Below, piece by piece: positions 7,795 through 17,028 of a DNA stretch of 64,000 bases (positions are counted from its first letter, which is position 1; every line of letters begins with the position of its first letter). The position numbers and the translations under genes are program-made. The stretch is from contig NC_007643.1 of NCBI RefSeq assembly GCF_000013085.1, positions 3,357,501 through 3,421,500 of the forward strand, given 5' to 3'. The notes under the pieces were generated by a model that saw only the letters and a program-made list of their open reading frames with translations, was not told the origin of the DNA and did no database searches. This stretch comes from Rhodospirillum rubrum ATCC 11170 (GTDB lineage Bacteria > Pseudomonadota > Alphaproteobacteria > Rhodospirillales > Rhodospirillaceae).

Positions 7795-8988
7795 ATGAAG
7801 ATCGGCATCGGCTGGCAGGTGGGGGTTCCCAGTGGTTGGGGAACCTATGGGCTTAATCTGTGCCTGGCTTTGGCCCGCCAGGGGCACCGGCCGGTGCCCT
7901 TATCGCTGGCCCAGGACCTGTGCCTTGACGGGCTGACGGCGCGCACCCTGGCCGTGGCCTTGCGCGATCACGCCATGGCCGAGAAATTGCTCAGCCTGCA
8001 TGGCGGTCTGGATCTGCCCCATATGGTGCTGCATGGTCTGGGCGACCACCTGAGCTTCAGCAGCTTCGCCGACCGCGTCCACGGATCGCCCGAGGTCGGG
8101 GTCGCCTTTTTCGAATCCGCCCTGATCCCCTCCGACAACCTCGCCCGCGCCCGCGACACGGCGCTGATCGTCAGCGGGTCGAGCTGGAACCAGATGGTGC
8201 TCGAGGCCCATGGCCTGACCAACGCCCGCTTCTGTCCCCAGGGCATCGATCCCAGCCTGTTCCATCCCGCCCCGCGCGCCGGTCTTCTCGCCCCGGGCGC
8301 CTTCGTGGTTTTTTCGGGCGGAAAGCTGGAATACCGCAAGGGCCAGGACATCGTGCTCGCCGCCTTCGCCCGCTTCCACGCCCGCCATCCCGAGGCCCTG
8401 CTGGTCACCGCGTGGCACAACCTGTGGCCCGAAAGCCTGGAAACCCTGCGCGAGTCCGCCCTGGTTTCCAGCCTGCCCGAGATCGATGGCCAGGGCCGCT
8501 TGAAGATCAAGGCCTGGGCCGCCGCCCATGGCCTGCCGGCCGAAGCGGTGATCGACCTCGGCCCGCTGACCAACGCCCAGGCCCCCCGCTTGATGCGCGA
8601 AGCCGATCTGGCGGTCTTTGCCAACCGCTGCGAGGGCGGCACCAATCTGGTGGCGATGGAAGCGATGGCCTGCGGCGTTCCGGTGGCGCTGTCGGCCAAT
8701 ACCGGCCACCTCGATCTGATCGCCGGCAGCCGCCAGCTCGGCGAGCCGGTCTGCTGGGAGATGCGCGGCCAGAGCGCGATCGCCGAGCTATCGGGCGATC
8801 TCGGCCGCACCGGCTGGGGGGAAACCAGCGTCGAGGAGGTGACCGAGACCATGGAGGCCGCCTATCGCGACCGCGACGAAAACCGCCGCCGGGGAAGCGC
8901 CGGCGCCCGCTTCATGGCCGGCTGGTCGTGGGACACCCAGGTCGCCCGGCTGGTCGACCTGCTCGCCGAGGTCGAAGGGCGAGCTTAG
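7795..8988 (+). CDS. Glycosyltransferase, GT4-like (GT-B fold)
   Basis: 397 residues, transcribed divergently from the 104-residue gene. The N-terminal Rossmann half starts MKIGIGWQVGVPSGWGTYGLNL, the usual glycine-rich acceptor-domain start. The C-terminal half has FSGGKLEYRKGQDIVLAAF (the GKL...KG motif), then ADLAVFANRCEGGTNLVAMEAMACGVPVALS, the EX7E-type donor-binding motif of GT4 enzymes. Activated-sugar specificity cannot be read from sequence. It ends 4 bases before the stop of the convergent GT2 gene, so the two share almost no terminator space. Confidence 0.88.
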   Translation: MKIGIGWQVGVPSGWGTYGLNLCLALARQGHRPVPLSLAQDLCLDGLTARTLAVALRDHAMAEKLLSLHGGLDLPHMVLHGLGDHLSFSSFADRVHGSPEVGVAFFESALIPSDNLARARDTALIVSGSSWNQMVLEAHGLTNARFCPQGIDPSLFHPAPRAGLLAPGAFVVFSGGKLEYRKGQDIVLAAFARFHARHPEALLVTAWHNLWPESLETLRESALVSSLPEIDGQGRLKIKAWAAAHGLPAEAVIDLGPLTNAQAPRLMREADLAVFANRCEGGTNLVAMEAMACGVPVALSANTGHLDLIAGSRQLGEPVCWEMRGQSAIAELSGDLGRTGWGETSVEEVTETMEAAYRDRDENRRRGSAGARFMAGWSWDTQVARLVDLLAEVEGRA

Positions 8989-8992
8989 GCGT

Positions 8993-9781
8993 TTAGGCCT
9001 CCGCGTCTTCCAGGCCAAGCCGGGCCAAGCGCTCGGCGTGGCGGGCGCGGATCAAGGGCAGCACGGCGCTTTGGGCGGGGGTCAGCGACTCGGGGCCCTC
9101 GCCCGGTGGGGCGGAGAATTTGGCGCGCTGGCCATCAAAAGCGCCGCCGGGGCGCAGGGTATGGCGCACGGTTTGCGCCTCGATGCCGCGCGCCGGAAAG
9201 GCCCGCATCAGCAGATCGCAATAAAACACGTCCTCGCAGCGCAGAACGCACAGCTCGGGATCCTCCATGAAGCCGCCGATCGCCTCGTGGCAGCGCTTCC
9301 ACAGCGCCGTGTTGAAAACCACGCTGACGATCAAGGCTTGGCGCCATTCCTCGGTCAGGGGAAAGTCGACGGCGATGCCGGTCTTGACCAGCCCGGCCTC
9401 GGGATGGCGGAGCAGTTCCTGAAGGCAGGCCAGAACATGGGGCGGCAAAAAGCCGTCATCGGCATCAAGGTAAAACAAGATCTCGCCCTTGGCCGCCCGC
9501 GCCCCGGCATTGCGCGCCGGACCGGCGCCGCCGTTGCGCCGGCGGGCGATCACGGTGATCCGCGGGTCTTCGGCCGCCAAGCGCCGGGCGAGGGCCAGGG
9601 TGGCGTCGGTTGACGCGTCATCGACCAGGATGATCTCGAAGGCGCCGGCCGGCGCGGCGGCCAGATGGGCCGCGCAGTGGGCAATGCTGGCCCGCACGCT
9701 GTCGACGGCCTGTTCAAGCACCGCCTCGGCATTGAAGGCGGGGATGATGACGCTGGCGAGGGTCGGCGACGCGTCGTCCAT
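8993..9781 (-). CDS. Glycosyltransferase family 2 (GT-A fold)
   Basis: 262 residues starting MDDASPTLASVIIPAFNAEAVL; this start has GGAGG in the right place, while the open frame extending to 10315 is overlap with other DNA. Motifs: VIIPAFN, IILVDDASTDAT, NGGAGPARNAGARAAKGEILFYLDADD (the DXD metal site), all within the first 135 residues. The C-terminal part has ALWKRCHEAIGGF and CEDVFYCDLL, matching the acceptor-side ED motif of GT2 enzymes. It is the last member of the glycosyltransferase group between 4 and 9.8 kb. Confidence 0.88.
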   Translation of the reverse strand: MDDASPTLASVIIPAFNAEAVLEQAVDSVRASIAHCAAHLAAAPAGAFEIILVDDASTDATLALARRLAAEDPRITVIARRRNGGAGPARNAGARAAKGEILFYLDADDGFLPPHVLACLQELLRHPEAGLVKTGIAVDFPLTEEWRQALIVSVVFNTALWKRCHEAIGGFMEDPELCVLRCEDVFYCDLLMRAFPARGIEAQTVRHTLRPGGAFDGQRAKFSAPPGEGPESLTPAQSAVLPLIRARHAERLARLGLEDAEA

Positions 9782-9954
9782 GGTAAAACCTCCCGAGCGG
9801 CAAGCGGAAAAAGGAGCGCCGGCGTTCCGCGCGTCCCTGTATTTGGACCAAATCCGCCAAAGTCCTCCTCGCCGAATCCTATCACGTCCCGCAGCCGAAT
9901 GAAGAAGCCGACGTGGCCGCTGTGTGTGGAAAGGCCGCCCCCAGGATCCGCCCG

Positions 9955-11232
9955 TCAGCGCGGCGGCGTGTCCTCCAGCGTCATCAGGGCGGGCGATAGG
10001 AATCCCAGGGCGGTCACGATCGCCGCGAAGGCCCCGGTCATGACGAACAGGGCGCGCACGTCGACCTGGGCGCTCAACAGCGCGGTGATGACCAGCCCCA
10101 CGGGGGCGGCGAGGCTCAGCATCGTGTTGAGCAGGGATTGCGTCCGCCCCAGCAGATGGTTGGGAACGACCATCTGCAGCAGCGTCATGCAGGGAGCCGC
10201 GCTCAGCGAGTAGGTCAAACCGCTGAGGACCCACCACAGGACGGCGACGCCGAACAAGCCGGCGGGCGCCAAACCGGTCAAGGCCAGCGTCAGACACGAC
10301 AGGGACATGCCCCACAACACCCAGGGAACCTGCCGCCGCGGCGCGAACGCCGTCACGATCATGCCGCCAGCGATCATGCCAAACCCCGATAGTCCCTCCA
10401 TCAGCGCCACCTCGCCGGCTCCGCCGCCGAAATGCTCCTTCACCAGCAAGGGAACCAGCATGAGCGATGGCATGACGGCCAACAAGCCGACGGCGAGCAG
10501 CAAAAACAGGTGCCTCAGGCCCCGCGACCGCCGTACCAGACCGATCCCGTCACGAAACTCCCGCCAGACGCCGGTCCGCTCCCCGGCGGGAATTTGGTTT
10601 TGGGGGATCCGGAAGATCAGCAACGGGACGATGCCGAACAGGGCGGTGACGACATCGATGCTGAGGGCCCACCCCAGCGGCAGCACGCTCATCGCCAGCG
10701 CGCCAAGGGGAGCGGCGACCACCTGCGTCATGCTTTGCAGGGTTTGTTGCAGGCCGCCGACCCGGGAAAGGAACGAGCGCGGCACCAGCATTCCCAGGGA
10801 GGCGACCGCCGCCGGCTCCTGAAGCGCCTGCATGGCCCCACGGATCGCCATCATCAGATAGACATGCCACATCTCCACCCGCTCCGTCAGGAACAGGGCG
10901 ATCAACACGACCATGCACAGCGCGCTGACGATGTCCGTCAAGGCCATCAAAACCCGCCGGCTGTAACGGTCGGCAAGAACCCCTCCCAGCGGGCTGAAGA
11001 GGGCATGGGGCAGCAGGGCGGCAAGGCCCGCCACCGACAGCGCCGCGACACTGCCCGTCGTATCGGCGATCCACCACATCAGGACGAACTGGGTCAGCGA
11101 CGAGCCGCAGAGCGAGAGGACCTGCCCGCCGAAAATCGTCCAGAAGCGCAGCCGCCATCGCCCCTCGCCGGGATCGGACATCATGATCACAGAGTCCTTT
11201 TCCAAAGGCGCGGGCGCTTGGTCCGCATTCAT
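9955..11232 (-). CDS. MFS transporter, MFS_3 / EntS-like, in RND efflux operon
   Basis: 425 residues with about 12 hydrophobic segments. The motif between segments 2 and 3 is SPLGGVLADRYSRRVLM, the classic MFS motif A. The opening FGGQVLSLCGSSLTQFVLMWWI resembles the enterobactin exporter/macrolide efflux (EntS/MefA) group. The start overlaps the stop of the outer-membrane-factor gene as ATGA, making it the last gene of a four-gene efflux operon. Siderophore, macrolide or similar export is possible; the substrate is not readable from sequence. A second in-frame start (MMSDPGEG) 16-17 residues downstream is possible. Confidence 0.87.
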   Translation of the reverse strand: MNADQAPAPLEKDSVIMMSDPGEGRWRLRFWTIFGGQVLSLCGSSLTQFVLMWWIADTTGSVAALSVAGLAALLPHALFSPLGGVLADRYSRRVLMALTDIVSALCMVVLIALFLTERVEMWHVYLMMAIRGAMQALQEPAAVASLGMLVPRSFLSRVGGLQQTLQSMTQVVAAPLGALAMSVLPLGWALSIDVVTALFGIVPLLIFRIPQNQIPAGERTGVWREFRDGIGLVRRSRGLRHLFLLLAVGLLAVMPSLMLVPLLVKEHFGGGAGEVALMEGLSGFGMIAGGMIVTAFAPRRQVPWVLWGMSLSCLTLALTGLAPAGLFGVAVLWWVLSGLTYSLSAAPCMTLLQMVVPNHLLGRTQSLLNTMLSLAAPVGLVITALLSAQVDVRALFVMTGAFAAIVTALGFLSPALMTLEDTPPR

Positions 11233-12647
11233 TGGACCGGCCCGCCCATTCCCGGCGCTCGGACGTCGGTCGATCCGCCGCCCAAGGCCTTGTAGAGGGC
11301 CACGGCGTTGGCGATTTCCTCGCGGCGCAAGCTTAGCAGGGTCTGTTGACCGGCTTGAAGCTGGCGTTGGGCATCAAGCAAGGCCAGCCGGCCCTCCAGC
11401 CCGGCGCGATAGCGCGCCTCGGCCAAGGCGACGGCGCGCGCCGTCCCCGCGACGCTTCGGCTCTGCGCCTCGATCTGTCTGTCGAGCGTGGCGCTTCCGG
11501 CAAGACCATCGGCGACTTCGCGAAAGGCGGTCTGGATCGCCTTTTCGTAGTGGGCGACCGCCTCTTTTTCCCGGGCCTTCGCCAAATCCAATTCGGCATC
11601 AAGCCGCCCACCGTCAAAAATCGGCAAAACCAGACGGGGGGAGACGTTCCAGGCGTTGTGCGAAGACTGAAACAGCGCCCCCAGGGTCGGCGAGGCGAAG
11701 CCGAAGGCGGCGGTAAGCGAGAGTCGGGGGAAGAACGCGGCCCGGGCGGCGCCGACATCGGCGTTGGCGGCGGCGAGAGTCCGCTCCGCTTGGCGGATGT
11801 CGGGCCGGTTCAACAAAAGATCGGACGGAAGACCGGCGGGCAGCCGTGTCGTCACCGGTTGCTCGTCCAGGCGCAAAGCGGCGGGCAGATCGGCGGGAAG
11901 ATCGGTTCCGACGACGAGGCGAAGGGCGTTGCCGGCCTGGGAAACGGCCCGTTCCCGCGACCGGAGATCGGCCTCGGCCAAAGCCACCTGAGCCTCGGCC
12001 TGGACCATATCCCCCTCGCCGCTCTGCCCACTGCGCCGGAGATCGCGCGCCAGTTCCAGGGATTGACGCCAATCGGCCAAGGTCCGTTCGGCGAGGGCGC
12101 GTTGTTCAACGGCCAGCCGCTCGGCGAAATAGGCGTCGGCAACCGCCCCGACCAAGGTGAGGCGCGCCGCCCGGTAGCCCTCGCCGCTGGCGAGATAGCG
12201 CTCCAGGGCGGCGGCGGAAAGGGCGCGGACGCGACCGAACAAGTCGATCTCGAAGGCGTTCAAGCCCAAGGTCATCCCATGCTGATCGGCGACCGTCGCC
12301 GATCTGCCCCCGGAACCGGGGGTCCGTTCGCGGCTGTAGGAGGCCTGGGTGTCGACGCCGGGCAAGGTATCCGCGTCTTGAACGCCATATTGCGACCGGG
12401 CCTCCTCGACATTGAGAAGGGCCAGCCGCAGGTCGCGGTTGTTCTCCAGGGCCAGATCGACGATCCGCAGCAAGCGGGGGTCGCGGACCAGCCCGGCAAG
12501 GGGCAATCCGGCCACGCCCGCGCCCTCGGCCACCCCATCGCTCTGAGGGAAGACCGGCGGAACCGGCGGTTTGGGCGTCTCCAACGGCGGAATGAGGGAG
12601 CAGGCCGACAGGGTCAGGATCAGCACGGACAAACTAGGAAGGCGCAT
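11229..12647 (-). CDS. RND efflux outer-membrane factor lipoprotein (NodT/OprM family)
   Basis: 472 residues beginning MRLPSLSVLILTLSACSL, a short lipoprotein signal with lipobox LSAC and Cys16. The body shows the duplicated outer-membrane efflux domain: LALENNRDLRLALLNVEEARSQYGV in the first half and LLLNRPDIRQAERTLAAANADVGAARAAFFPRLSLTAAFG in the second. It forms a trimeric channel across the outer membrane for the RND pump and possibly the MFS pump. The same frame stays open to an ATG at 12821 that overlaps the pump gene's stop as ATGA, but that would add 58 residues before the lipobox, so I favour 12647. Confidence 0.9.
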   Translation of the reverse strand: MRLPSLSVLILTLSACSLIPPLETPKPPVPPVFPQSDGVAEGAGVAGLPLAGLVRDPRLLRIVDLALENNRDLRLALLNVEEARSQYGVQDADTLPGVDTQASYSRERTPGSGGRSATVADQHGMTLGLNAFEIDLFGRVRALSAAALERYLASGEGYRAARLTLVGAVADAYFAERLAVEQRALAERTLADWRQSLELARDLRRSGQSGEGDMVQAEAQVALAEADLRSRERAVSQAGNALRLVVGTDLPADLPAALRLDEQPVTTRLPAGLPSDLLLNRPDIRQAERTLAAANADVGAARAAFFPRLSLTAAFGFASPTLGALFQSSHNAWNVSPRLVLPIFDGGRLDAELDLAKAREKEAVAHYEKAIQTAFREVADGLAGSATLDRQIEAQSRSVAGTARAVALAEARYRAGLEGRLALLDAQRQLQAGQQTLLSLRREEIANAVALYKALGGGSTDVRAPGMGGPVQ

Positions 12648-12817
12648 TGACTTGGTCCTTGAGCCAGAAACAGGCCCGATACAAGAAGCTGTCCTCACCG
12701 GGGGAGGATCGGGGCGCGCTGGGATCGACAGCACGGGGACGGGGACGGGCGGCGCGAAGCCGAGACCGGCGTTTGGGCCGGGACGGTCGAACCGCCGGCG
12801 GCATGGTCCTGAACGGG

Positions 12818-15800
12818 TCATGCCAAACGCCGGAGTTTGGGCAGAAGCCAGTCCTCGAAATCGCGCACGCAGTCGAACAAGACGGGGACGAAAACCAAGC
12901 TGAGAGCGGTGGACGAGATCAGGCCGCCGATCACCGCGACCGCCATGGGGGCGCGGAACGCCGTATCCAGGCCGATGCCCAGGACGATCGGCACCATCCC
13001 GGCGAGCATGGCCAGGGAGGTCATGATGATCGGCCGCGCCCGCACAGCGCAGGATTCGATGATCGCCTCGCGACGCGGAACCCCCTGGCGGATGCGTTCC
13101 ACCATATAGTCGACAAGAAGGATCGAATTCTTGTCGGCGATGCCCATCAGCATCAGGATGCCGATCGCCGCGGGCATGTTGAGGTCGGTGTTGGTCAGCA
13201 CCAGGGCCAGGAAGGCGCCACCGATGGACAGGGGCAGGGCCGCCATGCGGGTGAACGGCTGAATCCAGTCTTTATAAAGCAAGACCTGAATCGCATAGAC
13301 CATCATCAGTCCCGCGCCGATCGCCGTCAGGAAACGGGAGAACAAGTCGGTCATTTCCTCGACATCGCCGGTGTTTAGAGCTTCGATCCCCTTGGGCAGC
13401 GCCTTCATCGACGGCAGATCCGAGATCAACTGCAAGGCGTCGCCCAACGAGAGGTCGACCAAATTCGCCTCGACGGCGATCTTACGGCGGCGATCGTAAC
13501 GCTCGATGCTCGCCGGACCGGAACCGAAGCGGATTTCAGCCAGGGCGGAAAGCGGCACGGAGCCCCCCTCCGAGGTTGGAATGCGCAATTCCCCGATGGT
13601 GTCGAGCGTCGTCGTCGGACCGGAGGCCAGTCGCACGCGAATGGCAAACTGGCGACCGTCGTGGTTGAGCTTGGCGAGGTTGGTGTCGATATCGCCGATG
13701 GTGGCGATGTTCACCGCGTCGCTCAACGCCTGGACGGTGACGCCAAGCTGGGCGGCCTTGGCGAAATCGGGAAGGATGACGATCTCGGGCTGTTCGGAGG
13801 GCGCGGTGCTTCCCACGGCGATAAGGCCGGCGATGCCCCGCATGTCGCGTTCGATCGCCCGCGCCGCCGCGTCCAAGGCCGCCGCGTTCTCGCCCGTTAA
13901 GGCGATGCTGATATCCTTCGATCCGCCGGAATTAGCGAATTTGATACGAACGTCGGGCAGGTCCGTCAATTCGGACAGAACCTGACTTTCGAAGCCGCGC
14001 TGGCTGACGTTGCGGGCCTTCAGCGGCAGCAGTTTGATCTCAACGGTCGCCGTGTTCACCCCCGTCTCCCCGCCCGCGCTGGTCAGCACATACATCACCT
14101 CGGGATGTTTTTTCAGGATGTCGACGACACGCAGAGCGACCGCGTCCGTTTGCTCCAGCGTCGCCCCTCGCGGAAGTTCGATCGTCATGCTCGATTGCGC
14201 ATAATCCTCATAGGGCAGATAGCCGGTTGAAAGATAAGGGACGAGACCGAACGACAAGACCACGCTGAGGGCCGCGATGCCCAAGGTCTTGCCCCGGTTG
14301 TCCAGCGTCCAGACGACCAGATGGCGATAGCGAAGGCCCCAAAGGCCCGGCTTGTCGTCGCGGTGGGCGGGCGCTTTCAGACCATAGGCGGCGATCATCG
14401 GCGTCAGCAGGCGGGCGACCATCAAAGAGAAGAAGGCGGCGACCGACACGGTCACGCCGAATTGAATGAAGAATTTGCCGGCGGCGCCGCCCATGAAACT
14501 GACGGGCATGAAGACGGCGCAGATCACCGCCGTCGTCGCCACGACCGCCAGACCGATCTCGTCGGCGGCGATCATGGCCGCGTCATAGGGGCCCTTCGCT
14601 TGCGCCATATGGCGATGAATGTTCTCGATCTCGACGATCGCATCGTCGACAAGCACGCCGGTGACGAGGGAGATCGCCATCAGACTGACGAAGTTCAAAG
14701 AGAACCCGAGGAAATAGAGGACAAGAAACGTCGGAATGATCGACAGCGGAATTGTCAGCGCCGCCAGCGCCGTCGCCCGTCTATCGCGCAGGAAAAGGAA
14801 AACGGTCAGAATCGTCAGGATCGCCCCTTCGAAAAAAACGTATAACGTCGATTGGTAGCTCGTCTGCGTGAAATCAACGAGAGAGAAGATCTCTTTGTAG
14901 GTGACGAAGGGGTCGGCGGCTTGACTGTCCTCCAGCGCCCGTTTGACGCTCTCGCCGACGGTGATCTCGCTTGCTCCCTTGGCGCGGAAAACGGCGAACG
15001 TGACGACGGGCTTACCGTCGAGCCGGGTGATCGAACGCGCCTCGGCGCCACCGTCGGTCACTTCGGCGATGTCGCCCAGACGCACGCCCCGTCCCGAGCC
15101 GAGACCGATCCAAATGTCCCGCAAAGCCGAGGCCGATTGCGCGCCGCCAAGCGTCCGCAAGCTGTATTCCCTCTCCCCCTCGATCAGCCTGCCCCCCGGA
15201 AGATCGATGGTGGTCAGGGCGAGTTGGCGGCTGATCTCGGCGGCGGTGACGCTGAAGGCGGCGAGTTTGGCCGGATCAAGCGTGACGGTGATCTCGTGGA
15301 CGACTCCGCCTTGGCGGCGGACCGAGGCCACGCCCGGAACCGCCAGCAGGTTCCGGCTCACGGTGTCGTCGATGAACCACGCGAGGTCCTCCGCCCGCAT
15401 TTCCGGAGCCTCGACGCTGAAGGCGAGCAGCGCCCCACCGTCAATCTCCACCCGTTGCACCTGGGGTTCCAGGATCGATCGCGGCAGTTGGTCGCGAATA
15501 TTGGTGATGGCATCCCGCGTGTCGCTCATCGCCCGGTCGAAGTCGGTTTCCAGGTGGAATTCGACGGTCGAGAGGGAGGTCCCCTCCGAGATTGTCGAGG
15601 TGATGTGTTTCACCCCGCGCAGCCCCGCCAAGGCCCCTTCGACACGCCGGGTGATCTGGGACTCGATTTCCGTCGGCGACGCGCCGGGTTGGCTGATGGT
15701 GACGCTGACGACCGGCACGATGACGCTGGGCATGCTGGTGACGGGAAGCTTCGTAAAGGCGATCAGCCCGGCGATGGTAAGGGCGAGGAACAGCACGATG

Positions 15801-15847
15801 GGGGGAATGGGATTGCGGATCGCCCAGGTGGATATCGGCATGGACAT
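12818..15847 (-). CDS. RND efflux pump, inner-membrane permease (AcrB/HAE1 family)
   Basis: 1009 residues, near the family's usual 1020-1050. N-terminal ISTWAIRNPIPPIVLFLALTIAGLIAF is the first membrane helix; the porter region follows with QPGASPTEIE and ITRRVEGAL. GVLVDDAIVEIENIHRHM marks helix 4 with the proton-relay aspartates, and the second half repeats the layout (AAIGILMLMGIADKNSILLVDY). It exports drugs or lipophilic compounds by proton antiport, working with the adaptor upstream and the channel downstream. The start lies 2 bases beyond the adaptor stop. An ATG two codons later is an equally good start. Confidence 0.94.
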   Translation of the reverse strand: MSMPISTWAIRNPIPPIVLFLALTIAGLIAFTKLPVTSMPSVIVPVVSVTISQPGASPTEIESQITRRVEGALAGLRGVKHITSTISEGTSLSTVEFHLETDFDRAMSDTRDAITNIRDQLPRSILEPQVQRVEIDGGALLAFSVEAPEMRAEDLAWFIDDTVSRNLLAVPGVASVRRQGGVVHEITVTLDPAKLAAFSVTAAEISRQLALTTIDLPGGRLIEGEREYSLRTLGGAQSASALRDIWIGLGSGRGVRLGDIAEVTDGGAEARSITRLDGKPVVTFAVFRAKGASEITVGESVKRALEDSQAADPFVTYKEIFSLVDFTQTSYQSTLYVFFEGAILTILTVFLFLRDRRATALAALTIPLSIIPTFLVLYFLGFSLNFVSLMAISLVTGVLVDDAIVEIENIHRHMAQAKGPYDAAMIAADEIGLAVVATTAVICAVFMPVSFMGGAAGKFFIQFGVTVSVAAFFSLMVARLLTPMIAAYGLKAPAHRDDKPGLWGLRYRHLVVWTLDNRGKTLGIAALSVVLSFGLVPYLSTGYLPYEDYAQSSMTIELPRGATLEQTDAVALRVVDILKKHPEVMYVLTSAGGETGVNTATVEIKLLPLKARNVSQRGFESQVLSELTDLPDVRIKFANSGGSKDISIALTGENAAALDAAARAIERDMRGIAGLIAVGSTAPSEQPEIVILPDFAKAAQLGVTVQALSDAVNIATIGDIDTNLAKLNHDGRQFAIRVRLASGPTTTLDTIGELRIPTSEGGSVPLSALAEIRFGSGPASIERYDRRRKIAVEANLVDLSLGDALQLISDLPSMKALPKGIEALNTGDVEEMTDLFSRFLTAIGAGLMMVYAIQVLLYKDWIQPFTRMAALPLSIGGAFLALVLTNTDLNMPAAIGILMLMGIADKNSILLVDYMVERIRQGVPRREAIIESCAVRARPIIMTSLAMLAGMVPIVLGIGLDTAFRAPMAVAVIGGLISSTALSLVFVPVLFDCVRDFEDWLLPKLRRLA

Positions 15848-15849
15848 GA

Positions 15850-16893
15850 TCAGCGCGCCTCCAGCGTCTTCACGATGTCACCGGCACGCACGAGCCCTCC
15901 CGCCCTGGCGACGACGCGCAGGTCGGGGGAAACGTCGCCGACCAAGGTCAGGCCATCGCGTTCGAGAAGCGGCGTCACCGCCAAGCGGGCGACACCGCCG
16001 TCCCCTTTCACCGTCCACATGAAGGCGCCTTCGCTATCGCGCTGAATGGCCGTGGTGGGAACGGCCAGGCCCGTGACCTCGCCCAGGTCGATGTCGGCAT
16101 GGACGAAAGCGCCAACCATCAAGGCTTGGCCGGTGAGGACCGAAACGCGAACCGAGGCGGAGCGGTCGGAGGCGTCGATCCGTGGCGCCACCAGCCGCAC
16201 CGTGCCGGTCAGCGGGGCCTTCAGCCCCGGCAGCGAGAGCCTGACGGCTTGCCCCACCGATACCCGGCCCGCCACCCCCTCTGGAACGCGCAGATCCGCT
16301 TCGATCTCGCCCTTCCCGGCAATGCGGAAAAGCGGATCGCCCTGGCTCGACAAACCGCCGACGACGGCGCGGCGCTCATAGACCGTTCCGCTGGCCGGAG
16401 CCGTGATAACGGTGCGCCTCACCGCCAGCTTCGCCTCCTGCAGCTTGGCCGTCATCGTGTCGAGCGCGGTCTTCTTCTCGATGCGCAGGCTCTTGCTGAC
16501 GGCGCCGCTCTCCTTGATCGAGTCGACCCGAACGAATTCGTCCCGCGCCTTGGTGTACTCCGCCTCCATCTGCGCGACCTGCAAGAGCAGGCTTTCGGTG
16601 TCGAGAACGGCCAGTTTTTGGCCCTTTTGAACCTGATCGCCGACCTCGGCGGCCAAACTCAGGATGCGCGCGTTGGAGACCTCGGCCATCACGACGATTT
16701 CCTCGCGCGGGACCAGGGTTCCCGTGGTCCCGACCCGCTCGACGACCGTCTCCTCGCGGGGGGCCGTCACCGTGACGCTCAGGATCTCGCTCGCTGGCTT
16801 GGCCGGAGGCGGCGTCTCGCTATGAAGGAACGATGATCCCGCATAGGCCGCCACGCTCAACAAGGCGGCGCTGATCAAAAATCTCTTGTTCAT
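15850..16893 (-). CDS. RND efflux periplasmic adaptor (membrane fusion protein)
   Basis: 347 residues starting MNKRFLISAALLSVAAYAGSSF, an uncleaved anchor or signal. The order is typical: beta-barrel/lipoyl strands (GTTGTLVPREEIVVMAEVSNARI...VQKGQKLAVLDTESL), a coiled-coil hairpin with QVAQMEAEYTKARDEF, the returning lipoyl half TVITAPASGTVYERRAVVGG, then the beta-barrel VRLVAPRIDASDRSASVRV. A longer open frame reaches 17208 but overlaps the divergent regulator gene, so 16893 is chosen. First gene of the leftward efflux operon; its promoter shares the 135-base gap with the regulator. Confidence 0.92.
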   Translation of the reverse strand: MNKRFLISAALLSVAAYAGSSFLHSETPPPAKPASEILSVTVTAPREETVVERVGTTGTLVPREEIVVMAEVSNARILSLAAEVGDQVQKGQKLAVLDTESLLLQVAQMEAEYTKARDEFVRVDSIKESGAVSKSLRIEKKTALDTMTAKLQEAKLAVRRTVITAPASGTVYERRAVVGGLSSQGDPLFRIAGKGEIEADLRVPEGVAGRVSVGQAVRLSLPGLKAPLTGTVRLVAPRIDASDRSASVRVSVLTGQALMVGAFVHADIDLGEVTGLAVPTTAIQRDSEGAFMWTVKGDGGVARLAVTPLLERDGLTLVGDVSPDLRVVARAGGLVRAGDIVKTLEAR

Positions 16894-17028
16894 GATTGCG
16901 TTCGTACTCAACAGGGGGATGACGCGGCCCGGTCGCGATGACGGATGCCCGACCCTGGTGTGGACGAAATCGGTTGCGTTTCGATCGACGGTGTGTGGAG
17001 GTATGATGGAGAGGGAAAAGAAAGCGGG

